Positions 32,229 to 47,200 of a DNA stretch of 64,000 bases are shown piece by piece. The stretch is taken from the NCBI RefSeq assembly GCF_964355755.1, contig NC_092672.1, positions 4,464,001 to 4,528,000 of the forward strand, given 5' to 3'. How positions within the stretch are numbered: the first letter of the stretch is position 1; the number at the start of each line of letters is the position of its first letter. Source of the DNA: Antedon mediterranea (Eukaryota; Echinodermata; Crinoidea; Comatulida; Antedonidae). The notes beneath the pieces were generated by a model. It worked only from the letters and a program-made list of their open reading frames with translations, was not told the DNA's origin and searched no databases. The translations under genes and the position numbers were made by a program.

Positions 32229-35150
32229 ACTATTCCCAATTAGTAATCCAAAAACACATCTATGTGCTACTTAACATTATAAGCATGGACCTAATTTGTA
32301 GGTTCATGGTATAAGCTTTATTTTAATTACATACTGTTAGTTCTAATGGATGTTTAATTATGATTTATGAATGTGCATTATTCTACCATTCGCTGTATCT
32401 GGTAACTCAAAATGTTGTGCGAAGCTTGTCAGCGAATATGTCAATACATACATATGTATAATAAGTGGGAAAAAAGTATTCTGTATGGAAAAAACAAATT
32501 AATTAAATGTTAAACTTTATTCATTTATAATTCATGAATATTCATGAATACAGTATGTATTCTACAACTCGTCATAGAATGTAATTATTCTTGCAAAAAA
32601 CAACAAAAGATGAATGTTCTGTTGTGTTGTGTGAAAATAGTAGGCAACCTTTTATTTTCACGACTTGGCAAGCGACTACATAGCTATTGAGTTCAACAGT
32701 CATATTCATATTGTTTCTAAACGTGTGCAGAATGAATTTTCGACTCGATAGGCACATAGTTTTTAGTAGCGGTCACCAAGTATTCTGTAGATAAGTAAAA
32801 GTATTACATTTCGTATGGTGCGCCATCATGAGTGTGTATGGTGCGCCATCATGAGTGTGTATGGTGCGCCATCATGAGTGTGTATGGTGCGCCATCATGA
32901 GTGTATGGTACGCCATCATGAGTGTATGGTACGCCATCATGAGTATGTATGTATGTTAAAATATGTGGGTCAAACCCTTGTATTCCTATCAATGTTCATA
33001 CAATACAAATGATTATATAATAGTTTATTCTCATACCTCTGTCATTCATACATGTTTTTACATCATGTATTACAAATTATAAACACTAATTTAATTCTAC
33101 ATTTCAACACCAACATTGGTTGTATAGAGGTATAGTTCCAGATCATTGATTTCGGGTTGTTTCCTTATTCTGTGAATTTGTATTCAGCTACCTAATTTTT
33201 GTAGATAGCATAAACAATTTGATTTGTCTATTTTGTCTACAGTGTTTTGATTAAGATTTAAGAAATCTATTGGTCCACTTTAAATTTGAATCCATCACAT
33301 GACATTTGCGTTCACCATGTGTTTGAAATTTATACAGTATAAACAATCAAAATTTATATATAAAGGCTAACTTTAATTTGAAAATAATATAGTAATAATG
33401 TGTATTGTATTATTATTGATGTAATGCAAATGGCAGGTTGAAAATACTTTTCAGGATGAAATTGAATTTGAAAAATATTAAATATAGGAAAACTATTCCG
33501 AAACTTTTTTGAAAATATGATTGTATGCAGTACTGTGTATGGTTAGTAATAATATATTATGTACCGTTTAAAGAACAAGGTTGTAATAGATGCGGTCACC
33601 TCTCTTTAAAATGATAACATCACTTATTCTGATACAAGTATGTCGCCCTCTGGAGTTCTAAAGGCAACAAATTACTAATGATGCTTAAATTGACAGATTT
33701 AAATGTTGGAAATTGAGAAGTGACATTTTTTTTCGGAAATAAAATATAAATATTTACATACAAATGATTTGTCGTGTACTTTAATTGTTTAAACATTTGA
33801 TTATAAACTCAATGATCACATCAGTATATACAAAATCAGAAAATACAACATCTTTAAGCAAATTTACTTCTGGTGAATAAACAGTCTACATTTTTCACGC
33901 TGCTGCTCTAGCCCGCTACGTCCCATTAGGTCTACTCAATCAGAAGCTAAAGCAAGCAGCAGTTATAGTTCTAAGGACAGACAGTTTTGTGAAAATGGAA
34001 ACTCCACTATGATTTACTATTGATTCCAGCTCTACAGTAGACCCGAAAAACGTCTGGGAAAGAGTCTATTAGGACATGTCATGCTAAAATTACAAATCCC
34101 TAAGCATTTCTGGTATATTCACTGTCAGATATTCATTGAATTATTATCGAAACAGTCCATTAAAGTTTGTGTTTGTAATAGGATACTTCACAATTGAAAT
34201 ATCTAGGGTGATGAAGTGACCCCCAGATTTGACCTTAGCAATAAAATTAACTAAAGTGACAGAAATTGAGTATTCACTTTTGTTACAAAATAATAATATT
34301 TATTCACATATAAAAAAAGAAAAGAAACCCAAAAACCATTGTCTGACAGACAATTTAAGTATTTGTTGCTTTAAATTACATTTTTTCAGGTAAAATAACT
34401 ATTATGTGACAATAAAATGACACATTCAAAAACATTTGAAATAAAAAATATTTTTCAATAAGCGAGCAGCGTTTTTTGTAAGAAATATTTCTTGTTTAAT
34501 TTTCTATTAAACCACTTTAAAGATTTTGGTTTGTTTCAGGTAAATTATAAAAATACCTTATATAATAAAATAAAGGATTGTATTGTAATGAATTAGATTT
34601 GTTCTACTTTTTGGTGAGCTGTTTAACTATGTTATTATATTATGTTTTGTCTTTTTATAAATTTCTCTTATTTGTCGAAATAAGTGAAATTTATTGGAAA
34701 AAATTATAAAAGTGCCAAAAAAGGTTTCCTTATATTTTTAGAGGGCAGTAGACTTTTTTATTTGAAGGTATGTCTGGCATACCATATTGGTCTTCGGATC
34801 AGTATCTTTTTTTCAGACGTTACTTTTGTTTATCAATCAACTTGGGGATTCTTGTTTTAGAAAAAGGAAGTAACCAGATAAGAAAATAAGGCGTATTCCT
34901 CACATTTTACGCCTCAAGCTTCTTGAAAAAGATGTCGAACGTAATAGTCTCGCTTGGTACAGACACCAGCTCTACACCTATTCGAGTTATTAAATTCCAT
35001 CTAATTTCTGACTAATCTTCTACTTTTATTCTCAAATAACCATCTTCAGAAAACATATTTTTTATTTAGTTTATAGAAAGTTGATATTATGCTGAAAATA
35101 GCCCGTAACGTTATTTTATCATAAAACACGGATGGAACATATATGAAGTC
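32229..35150. other. PISD-NCBP3 spacer
   Basis: Mostly AT-rich and without a recognised gene. It contains the 22-24 bp tandem array at 32814-32948. The last few hundred bases before 35211 should hold the NCBP3 promoter; no TATA box was assigned. Confidence 0.4.
32814..32948 (+). repeat. 22-24 bp tandem repeat, 6 copies
   Basis: Six copies of TATGGTGCGCCATCATGAGT then GTG, the last two with TACGCC and a shorter linker. Each unit contains the palindrome GGTGCGCC or GGTACGCC-like sequence. Confidence 0.9.
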
Positions 35151-35210
35151 CAATTCGGTATGCCAAATAACTTTCCACTATTTTTCGATACGTTTGTTTG
35201 GGTTATAAAA

Positions 35211-38200
35211 ATGGAAGCCGAGTCGCCACAAAAGTCTCCTTCTTTCGCTAATAAGCATGATGAAGACTTAGATTTTTTAGATTTACTTGAAAGTGACAGT
35301 TCTGATTTAGATGAAGATATCAGACATAAAGCGAATAACACAAGTATTTCAGCGAAAAACCTGTCCAAGTCTAGGCCTCACGATTCAAACAGATCCATCC
35401 CTCTATCGTCACCTGAAAAGCAGCTGACGACAGGCGGAGAAACAAGTGATATTGTCGGCCTAGGTTTAGACGAAGACGCTAGACCTGTAACTGTAAACGT
35501 ATTCGCAAAAATAAAAACGTCTGGAAAATATGGGTATGATTGAAATATTGTATTCAATATTATTATTTTTGTACTATACATTTTTGTATAAATTTTAAAA
35601 ATATACTTCATTCATATCATATTCATTTTCATATCTATTTTCTCTAAAAAAAATAATTTAAAGAGCAAATTATTATTATTTACTAGAATAAAATGAATTA
35701 TGTGTAAACAATGGCCTTGTAGTATACAGCAGGGTTAGTTATAACAATACTGTAATAATAATCTTTTTTTTAAACTATGAATTAATAAATCACTAAACTG
35801 TGATTTATTTATAGAGATAGGATAGATAAACCTTCCACATCTTCTTCAATTATTCAACAAGTATTGAAGAAATTTGAAAAAGATGATGATAGTCTGCCAT
35901 CAACTTCTTCCGTAAGTTAACCATTTAATTTTTTTTTTTTGATAATTCAATAAAAAATATAAAATAGCTACATGATAAATTTGTTTCAGTCTCTGATTAA
36001 AAGCATTCCAACTCTGCAATGGTGCAATGTTAGCTGCCAAGACAAATGATGAATAATGATAATAATGGCAGTCATATAGAGCCTAATACAAGCACTTTAC
36101 ACACAAAAATTCTCCAAATATCCTATGATAAACCAAAAATGTAAGAAGAAGCAGTAGAACCATTTCTCCAGCACTTTGAAGCTCCCATTAGAGCTCGCTG
36201 TGGGTATCAGTGGCTAGATCTAAATAAGGATCAGTATAAATAAAACATTTTTTTTTAAATCAAAAGTAAAACAGCCAGAAAGAGAATGCCAAGTTTTAGG
36301 ATAATACTAATCCTTATAAAGGCAAAAAGATTATGATAAAACTTAATTTATAAATATTTTTTATTTTTATAATATTTCAGAATATCAGAAGATATGAAAA
36401 CAATCCTCAGAATGCATTTGTAACAGGTTTTAATGTAATGTCAAAGGTGAGAAATAAGCAATATATAAAAAAACCTGAGCTTGCACATCTTTTTCTATGT
36501 TTTCTCCAAATATTTTATTTTGAACCTTGACTTGAATAAATTTATTTGGTCTAAAACTGTGACTCAAAATAAGTATGCACTTAACTTTGTTTCAATGTAT
36601 GGAACTTTTCCTTGAACTGATTCTAATCACAACTATCAAAATTAAATGTATCTGGTAAATGCTCCCTCTTGAACTTGATTTACGTTACACTAGTCGCCAA
36701 TGACTCGTTCACGTTGATTAACTTCTTCCCATATTCTTTCCTTAAGGGTTCCTAATACTTAGTCCAAATTACCTAGTTTAGTAAATTAATTACCAGAGTA
36801 TTGGACTTAATTAATTGTAGTTTGTATCTCATGACATGGTATTCCTCAACACGCTACAGCTGTTCAGTTACAATTTTAAAGTTTAATCAGCCGAGTAAAT
36901 TTGTTTACGTACATTTATTTTAGACCAACAGATGGCAAAAATCTTTTTCAACAAAGTCTTAAGCTCTGTCTATACTATCAAACTAGTTTGACAAAAAAAA
37001 GTGTGATATCCCTTTGTAGTGATATGGTAGTGATATAACATCATCATGTCCATATATGGGCACATCATTATTTTTTGTCAAATAAAGGTTGATAGTGTGG
37101 ACATGGCTTTAAGATTCAATGCAGAGAGTTTTAAGGAGTTATTAATTTGGTCTTGTTCAGTCTCATAATATTAAATTTCTTGCCCATTGATATGCCTACA
37201 TAATAACACATGAATTAATCTAACCCATGTTAACCTCATCCTCACCCCTCTTTGATGTCTCCTTGCGCATAATTATGCTTTTCCCTTCATCAAACATTAC
37301 TTCAAGTGGTTTTTTGTTTATCATTTCATCTATTCTTTGATGTGGTCTTAATCATGCCATCTATTTATCCCCCTCTTTGATGTGGTCTTAATCATTCCAT
37401 CTCTTAACCCCCCCCCCCCCCCCTCTTTGATGTGGTCTACATTATAAATGACCCCTGCCATTCACATTCTATTGGGATAGTGTACCACTAAGGGCCTGTT
37501 TCTATTGAAAAATAAAAAAAGAACGGTTTTTTGGAAACCGGTTTCGGCTGTTGTTTATAAATAAAGATCGCGTTGCAGCTCAATTTTTACTCCAATAAAA
37601 CCGGTTCCGTCCATGTGCGTTCGTTATGAATGACATCATTATATACACCACAATGCAGTTCGTTAGGCGGAAGCGTGATTGGATCGAGGTCATGTTTACT
37701 TTTTTTCGCATAGCGCGATCCCCAAGAAATAGCATCCATTTCATCATAGAAGGGGGAATTATTACCTGAAACGTTATTGTGGTCCTTGGTTAAAGTATAG
37801 GTACTATGATTGGCCTCTGATATTGTCAAGTTGAACTCGTCTAGCTTTTACACGCTTTATAATATTCTTAAAAACATGTAGGCCTTAGGCCTACGTGAGT
37901 CTTTCTTCCGACTCCCGACAAGTCCCCTCATCTTCTTCCCTTCACATATTTTTTACAAACCTCGTAATGGCATCGGTCAACATTTTTTAGTTAAATAAAA
38001 TACTCACTATCTAGAGAAATAAAGGTTTGACTGCGAGTTGACCGCAATCGTCCCAGTGCAGCAGACTGGAGAGTTCAGTTTTTGGGGTCAAATTGAGACC
38101 GCGATTGTGTTGCAGCTAAAATTTGCTCCACGGAAACCGGTTTCAGAACGGTTCTTGGCGATCGAGACCGCAATCAATTGGGGTTTTTGAAACCGTTTTT

Positions 38201-41200
38201 AAGATCGGTTTTTTTTTGTGGTTTTTTGTGGGGACCCATTTCTGCTGGCAAGAAAAAACGGTTCTTGAAAAGAACGGTATTCAAAACCGTATTCTCTGCT
38301 CTATAGAAACAGGCCCTTAAACTGTATCAGGGAGCTATATCAACTAGTAATAGAATACTCTCTGTTTTATAAAAATGAAACTAAACGTGACAGATTAAAA
38401 GTGAAAGTACTATTTTATCAAGTAGTATTTTCTTTAAATCAACTTGGAAATATTTTTATTCAATTACACTATTATCTATTTAGGCAATTACATATTTTTT
38501 TTTAAATACTTAGGACAAAGCTGAAGTAAAAATAATCTTTTAAACCATAAAAATATTATAATATCTCTATGTTTCAACCCATTTTACCAGTTCATTCCTG
38601 TTAATTATGTTCATACAGTATATTTAGTAAAGCTCTGTCAACACTATCAAACTAGTTTGACAAAAAAGTGTGATGTGCCCAAATATGGTAGTGATATGCC
38701 CAAATATGGTAGTGATATGCCCAAATATGGTACTTGGTAGTGGTATGCTTAAATATGGTAGTGGTACAATATGACATCATCATGTCCATATATGCGCACA
38801 TCACATTTTTTTTGTCACATAAAGTTTGATAGTGTAGGCAGAGCTTAAGATCGCATTGGAAGAGAGGGTACAAGGGAAATTTATAGCAGATGAAAATGTT
38901 TTTTCACGAATGTGAAAAAAAGGACTTCTTATCTGAACATTTTGAATGTGTACAAGCCTGTTTTATTTTTCACAATCATTTGGCAGGTGACTGATTGCAG
39001 ATGTGTAATATTTGTCGTTTCTTCATGGACTTTCAGAAACTGACCACTTTATTTTATAAATAAAATCATCATTATGATTGGATTTGACATATTTTTACTT
39101 CTGAGGCTTAAAAAAGTGCAAACATCAAAGATACAAGACTTTTTTATTTGGTCATAATATATTAGTAGCAAAAAAGGAATAATATTCCAAAAAAAGGGTT
39201 GTCTACAGTTTTAAAATAGGGTGTGCAAAAAGGTTAAAATGACTCAGTAAGTCCATTTTATATTCACATATAATATACTTTCCTCCTAAAAATTTATATA
39301 AATTTCATATTTTAATACAATCAAAATTACATTTTCGGTTAATAGTTTATTTTCAACTATCAATGTTTTGAATTCATAGATATGGTAGGTGGTTGCTAAA
39401 TCTTCTATTTTAAAGCCCATACTGTTCTCAATATTTAGCAATGTAATTAGCAAAAATACTCAATTGCTGTAGCTTGGTGGATAACATGCTTGCGTTCCAA
39501 CCCTAAGGTCCAGGGTTCAATCCTGGCCTAGTTCTAGGGGTTTAACTCACGACTCTTTCAACTCCACTTGCTAAGCCTAGACTTAGTTTATAAGCACGAT
39601 AAATTATAAAATAGTTTATCCATCCTGTAATTGGCGAGTTTCTTGCTGTTGGATGCGTATGAAATTAAAAAAATTACGAAAATTTCAGTAGTAATTCATT
39701 ATATAGTAAATTAGTCCAGTTAATCGGATTTATTATTGTATTCATAATCATATAGTTTATATTATAAAAATTTAGGTTTAAAAAAAAAATTAGGATCAGA
39801 ATTTACAACAAAAGGAACAGCAATCATGTTGAACATACAAAACTTTTAATATTTAACAAGTATACATTTTAGACGGTAGACTCTCTTTGTAAGCTTAGCA
39901 CATAAGCGCAATTGTCTACTTATTTACGTTTTTCCGTCACAACTTGGAACTTGGGTGTTTTAAAGAAAAATTATCTTGAACATAAAACAATTTTAATATT
40001 TTGCAAGCATACATTTTAGACGGAGACTCGCTTTGTAAGCTTGGCACACGAGCGTAAATGTCTACATATCATTGCTTTTTGTTCATTCCGTCACAACTTG
40101 GAATGAGTCAATACATACATCACCATATTATGTGTCCAATCATTTGCATTTATTGAAGTAAAAAAAACAAGAGCTTTGGAATTAATTCCTAATGTCAAAG
40201 TTTACTCTTATGAAACTTTGGAAAAGTAAACTGTTTTGTCAGCTAATGGGCGGAGCATGTCAAAATGGGAAGACATCACTACCTCCAAACTGACAACAAC
40301 CTAATGAATAATTAAATAATCTTCAAGTTTCCATAGCAACAGCTCAGATTTCAACCGCAAATTAGGAAATACGTGATTTAATCTCGTAATGCAAATTAGA
40401 AAAGGAAAAACCAAAAAGGTTTTTTTTTTAATACGTCGAATAAGTATTTGACTTTAGTTGCGTGTCAATGCGTAATTAGTCAGGCTTAAGTACAAGGCTC
40501 GCGTCCCTTGGTAGGTTCTACTGTCACTTGTGATGATCTTCACAGTCTAAAACCTTTTTTATCATACTTTTTGAGGTAGTAATATTGTTATGTAAAAGTA
40601 GTAGGAAGTTCTTCTTAAAACATTCTTTTTTTTTAATGATTTCTCAACAACTACAAATTCTCTCATTTTAAATAAATAATTAATTATACAATTGAATGCA
40701 AATAATTTATTATGCCAATTTACAAAATGGCCTGTTGCAAAATTCTAATTCTTTTTAAATATACTATTAAATAATATGTTGAAATAAATAAACTTTAAAA
40801 TTCTTTCAAATATTTGGTCTTAAAATAACCCTCTTTTAAGACACACCTATTAAGGGACGCTTTCTTGTGAAAAAAAAGGCGCAATAACTGTTTTACGAGC
40901 ACGTCAGTCAAGCCCTGTTCTGGGGACACCCCTATTAAGGGGGCACTCTTGAGTTCCGGAGAAACCCCTTTATAGGGCTTCTACTCTATGACAATAATGA
41001 TGTCAAATCACTACCATATTTGGGCATATCACCGCCATATTTGGGCACACTTTTTTTATCAAACTAGTTTGATAGTGTAGACAGAGCTTTAGATTCATAT
41101 TTAATATTATATTATTCCACAATTGAAACAGTATGTACATCATTCTCTGTTGATTCGCTGGATACCGAATTGTCACGCATTCCGGATTGTGTAGGCGACC

Positions 41201-44200
41201 ACCACGCAGTGTCGCAATTATAACTTTAAATGTCTGCACAATCATAGCTTAACATAGAAATAAAATGCTCTAGTTTTATTAATGATTGTGGTTTTAATGT
41301 ACTGCCGCATGAGTATATGATTATGAGGAGTATATGATTATGAGTAATATATCAATATTTTGTTAATTTAGGAAAAAATACATTTATCTATTGATAGATT
41401 ATGTAAGTTAAGCTGACTTTCATCACATAAGATAGCCAATGAAAATCCTTGTATTTTATACTGTTTTTTCCCATGCGTTCTCATTGGTCAATGAATAAGC
41501 ATTTAGATTAAGAACTTCAACAGCCAATTAGATTCATTGTAGTAGGCTTTTCTGATCACTGTTCAGCCTATCAATCTAATCACATTAGATCATATGTAAA
41601 GTAACTACTTTCAACAGCCAATCTACTATTCACTTTTGTTTATTTAATTTCTCAGCGTTGATTGTACAGTACTGCCAATCCGAATCATTCTTTTAAATTA
41701 TCAATTCATTTTCAATTGTATATACAGCATTGATCTTGTTAAAAACAATACTGTCTCTAATTAAAATCAAAACCTTTGGTAACCAATCACATCATTGTTA
41801 TTTATCTGCTGTTTAAAATATCAACTACTCTTAATAGCCAATCAGATCCATTGTTATTTACCTACTAGGCTTTCTACTTATAAAACTGATCCTGCCCAAT
41901 GTTGCAGTACGGCCTCATTTTCAATTCAATTATTCTTGATGAGAGTTTGTTTTGCTTCTTCCTGACCAGGGATCTGTACAGCATCCTGTTCGTCCTACAA
42001 GGGGCTTTTTAATATGTGATTCACCTCCCAGAGACGTTCTTGGGAAGGGGAAGTATGTTGGTCAGGCGCCAGCGTTCTCTTGGAACTAGTCGTTGTGTGT
42101 GCACTTGCTGTATGGTTGAAGGTTATTCGATGTAACCACACTACTCGCTCGTCAGGCTAATGCCTGTGTTATCCTCCGTGTGTTTTCTACTTTGGTTGTC
42201 CTACATCAGTGGTTTTTGATAACTGCCCATGGAGCCTTCGACGTTTTAATAACTGCTCATGGAGCCGTTCAACTGTCCTCTAGCCAAAAAATAAATTAGT
42301 TTCAAAAGGACAACAACTTAATAATAATTGTTTATCAGAGAATAACCTACTAATATTTGCCTGTATTATTAGTTTTCTTGATGCCAATATTGCTGAGGTA
42401 AAAACAAGTCCAATAACAAATGACATATGGCTTATCCTACAGTACACCCAAAGATTTTAATTATTGTAAATATAATTTACAATTTCCATTGTTTATATTG
42501 ACAGCATAAGTAGTTTAGTAAATTGATGCTAAATAAGGTTTAAAGACCTGTCCATTTTGTTATTAATTAATAATTAATTAATTTGAAAAATTATTCTACT
42601 TTTTTTCTTGGGAATGTGGTGTTCCAAAAATTCATAGCTGTAAATCCTAACACACACACATTCACATGACTAAATACATTATTATCAAATGCAAACTTAA
42701 CTTCGCAGAACGTATTAAAATGAAAGCTCATTTTATAAGGTTAATTCTCTTATGGGAATTTTAACACTTGGCACTGTCCTGTGAGACTTGAACGATATAT
42801 TAGGAAATTAATAACTTGGGGTTTCTGACCACTAACTGGCCACTTGACCCCTTTCAATTCTGGATATTACGTAGATTGACCTAGTAAACTACAAAATTCC
42901 AACATTTCCTACCGACATCAAATATAATATCTGATAATTAAAAACAACAATCAACGGTTTACAATTTGAAGCGGACGTCCCACGTGTGACCCTCAAGCGT
43001 TTCAAGAACATTCTTTATCATTCCCCACCAAGTGTTTCAAACTAATTTCTCTTACGCTCAACCCCTCAAGTACTTAATAGACATCAGCATCTACGATAAA
43101 ACTAACTTCAAATAATCAGACGGAAGTCTTGATACAATATTTCGATCTAGTTGATATCATAAATGACATGAAATTGTCAAAAGACATTACATATTTGTAA
43201 AATAAATTGTTTTCAGAACAGTAAAAAAAATTACAGCTGAGTTTTACACCCGTAAAAATCAGAAAAGGTTTACAATTACTGTATTTTTAAAATAATTTTG
43301 TTTTTGTTTTGATTAGAGCCACCTTTACAAATTTGACATCTCTAGTAAATCAAAAATAGTTTTTATTCATTTATTAATATTCAGTTTCGTTGATATTTTT
43401 ATTTTTATTGATTTCTTAAAATAGAAATTACCTGTAATACGAAAACAGTAGCCGTCAAAATATTAAGTAACATGCGGCCAATATAAATTTGCTTAAAATA
43501 GTCAAGATGTTTTTGAGGTTTTTTGTGAGGTTTTGCAGCGCCGTTGGATCTGTCCGTACAGCACCTGGTGAGGCTCAATCGACAAGTACCAAAATGAAAC
43601 AATCCATCCAATACTATTTACAGCTCCAGGGATACAGTTAATTAAATTCTAGTTTTCTGTCAGTAGTAATGACATCCGTGGCTAATACTATTTACTCCCT
43701 CTTACTCATTTGGTGAACCAGATATAAGATTTGTTTTTATTACTTTTTAGATTATCAATAAAATAAACTACTTTTTATAATAATAGAAAAGAAAGTTACA
43801 TCATTTAAACATAGATTGGCTTTTATGAACAAACTTTCCGAAGAGGAACAAATGATGTTTGAAATAATTTTAGCGACTTGCTTGGTTGGTTTTACTGTAT
43901 ACATATTATGGCCATCCTCTAATTTTAAGTGCTTTTATTATTTGAAATAAATAATAAAATAAATCAAAATATTATTTGAATACTATTTGTAACTATACAG
44001 CTGACACTACAAAAAACATATTTTTCTTTATTTTTCAAGTGTCCCTTTAATATGGGCATTTGTCAAATTGGCCCTTCTTTCTTCTTAAATGAATTTATAA
44101 CACCATAAAGTAGTTCCTTTTAAATTCAAAGAATCCAATCAGGCCTTCCCTACCAAAATCAAATAAACTCCTGATACTGTACACTGTCAGCTGGCCATTA

Positions 44201-47200
44201 CAGATAGTGATGCATTTGAAAACCCTCTTCTTGGATTAATAATCTAAAGTCCTTGAAATTGGAACTTTGTACCCCTTCCTTAATGGTTCCAAGTTGTGAT
44301 CAATATTGGTGGACCCTTTTTTTATATTCTTCCTTCCCTTAATAGAACTGTTCCTCCTTGAACCGTGTACCATTTCCTTCGTGGTGTTCATTTCCCATGG
44401 CGAATGACACCATGTTGGATTGTGAATTTTTATTTTTATACTGAATTTGACAGATTCATTTTATTACAGGTTGATGAAAGAAATCAACAGGTCTTCTAAA
44501 ATTTTGTAAATCTTGTTTATGGTGGTAATAATGAGAAAATCTCTTTTACCTTTAGTTTGATTGACATAGGAGACAGATGCCTTATCTAACGTTAACATCT
44601 AGAAATCAAATACCCTGAAAACGTTTTCACTTTTGCCTTTTGCCGGCTCGCTTCAAACGTATTTTCAACGAGGAGTGGTTTAGATAAGGAGGAGTGTAGG
44701 TCTTTACTAAGCTTACTAAAGTCCTATATTCAAGGTTTTACGTGACATATTTTCAAATGTCAAATCTAGTACTTAGTCTTTTCAAAATTATTTTTTTAGT
44801 TGTAAAAACTATCTAAATATTATTTAACAATTAGTGTCACACACTTGTCACTAAAAAAAATTTGGCCTCGGTATGAATTTGAATTTTTTTAAACAGCTTT
44901 GTATCGTTTAATACACCTTATGTTCTTAAATATTTATCACAGATCTAAACCATTTAAAAATTAATTATTATTAGTTTTGTTCAGTTAACAAACAACAGCG
45001 ATGACAAATATATTTAATTAATTTTATAATTTCTTCTGCTTCTACAGTATGCATGTTAATTTTAAACATAAGTTTTTTAATTTCTAAAAATTGTATTATT
45101 TAATATACAATAATCACAATTTTGACATGGTTGTAAGTTTTTATCATTTCCAATATTAGCTTACATTATGATTTACAATATTTATTTTTTTGAAATACTG
45201 ATATTAATAACATAATTGTGAGTCAGAGTACATTAAAATCTTTTTTTTTTCGCTATTGAGTGAGTGCGTGAGAAGAAACTAACATACATTGAATGAATAC
45301 ACAATATGTTTTATTTTAAAGGAAGTCATTTATATTCCTAAGTAAATATTTTTTTTATAATTATTTTTAAAACAAATGAACAAAGTAATAATAGGTCATT
45401 CTTATATAGCGCATAAGCATGCTCTCAATGCGCTACACATTATACCCCGGTAGTTTTTTTCCAAACACGTATGAAAACTTACTCCCATAATAGTGCAGCT
45501 ATAAGTAATCAGCGCAAACCATATGGGAATAATTTATTTGATTATTTTATGTCTATTTATAATAGAAATAATAAATAAATAAAAAAATTAATATTTTTCA
45601 GCAAAAATATATTTTAGAAACATAGATTCATAATATCAAAATCAACCAATTATATAAGTTTAATTAATGATAAGAATACTTGAGTAGAAACCATCTTTTG
45701 AGACACCTTTAAGCCTGTTTTCCTGTCGACGTTATTCGACGCTATCGTTAACAATAATCGGCTATCTTCTACGTAAACATTGAAATGTTAACGATTTACA
45801 GGAAAAGGTACTCGGTATCGTTATCATTTCAACTTGATCGTTTTCAAACGATCGTCGTTGAACTGTTAACGATCAACGACGATAACGTCGAATAACGTCG
45901 ACAGGAAAACAGGCTTTATAAAGGGGACATTTTCCATGAAGAAATGAGCACAAACACTAAAGACAAACTTTATTCAGAGGACACTTTTTTTGGTCCGAAA
46001 TGTCCCTTAAAAGGAGTTCTACTGTATTTTAAAAAAAACCTAGCAAAGAAATATTAATGAATATTGATATTTAACATTGCTTAATAAAAAAAAAATGTTT
46101 GTTTTGTTTACAGGAAAATGTTAATGAATATATCAATTCAAACATAATCAAATTAGGGAAATTAATTGTAATTCTCAGGCCGAATGTCTTTTGGGTTCTT
46201 TTAGTTTCAAATTGCGTTGTTTTTACAGACTTGTCAAAGTAGAAAGCATTTGTATTATTTCGCCACCCCAGTTGTGCAGCGTTAATAAACTGTAAGGCAT
46301 CAGATTATTGAAATGCCTGAAGGATATACAGCCACGATTTACTCTATACATTACAGATAAGGATTATTGTTGAACGATGTAATTAGGCAGATGCAGGTTC
46401 AACAGAAATATCTCGTGGTTTACTGCGTGATCTTGACGCTACCGAAAGATCTGACATATTTTTTTGGCCAACTACTGCAGTGTGTTTAAATATGTAACCT
46501 TTGATTGTGTCTAGTCCAATATGCAAATACAGTATCCATGAAAAAGAAATGTCATTTTAAGTAGGCTAGTCCGTTGACAGGCAACAGTTACATATCAGGT
46601 TTATTACGAATAAAAAATACTTTTCAATTTATAAATTGTAGCTGTCAGCGTTAATTTCTATCAACAGGATGAAGAATTAAAGTGGGTAGTGAATTAGTAT
46701 CCATTATGGCCCTCGTTATTTGCCTCCTGCAGGAACCTCATCCCAGACGGATGACTTCACCACCTAGTCCGCCTATTCACCATATATGATGAGGTTTATC
46801 ATGCAATGATCTAATCCACGTACATGACTTCAAAGTGAAACATAGTCTATGTGACACTAGTGATTACGCGTACGCAAGCGTATTGAGAGTTAAATATCCC
46901 AGAGGGTCAGAACATTGAACACTTGGTCCGTACGGTACGTTACTTGTGTATCAAAACACATTAAATGCTTGGACCGCGAGGTACATGTTTTACTTGTGTA
47001 CATTATTGTTGAATATTTCATTGCAAACAAATGCTTTTAGATAACTCATTCATACTTTTGCATGGTAGGAGGCTTGTACAAAGAGGAATAGCAGAGCAAA
47101 ACGATTTGGAATTGTTAAGAAGGAACAAGACGACGTAATCGAGGAGCATACATCACAAGAGAAGGAGGTCGTGATTCGCATTCCAAAGAAGGGATCTAAA

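Noticed and set aside
35160-35210. Upstream in-frame ATG for NCBP3
   Set aside because: Adds 17 hydrophobic residues unlike the family; the ATG at 35211 has the better context. Not excluded.
39466-39550. tRNA gene
   Set aside because: A and B boxes are present but no cloverleaf closes, and the sequence continues into a SINE body and tail shared with 15538-15751.
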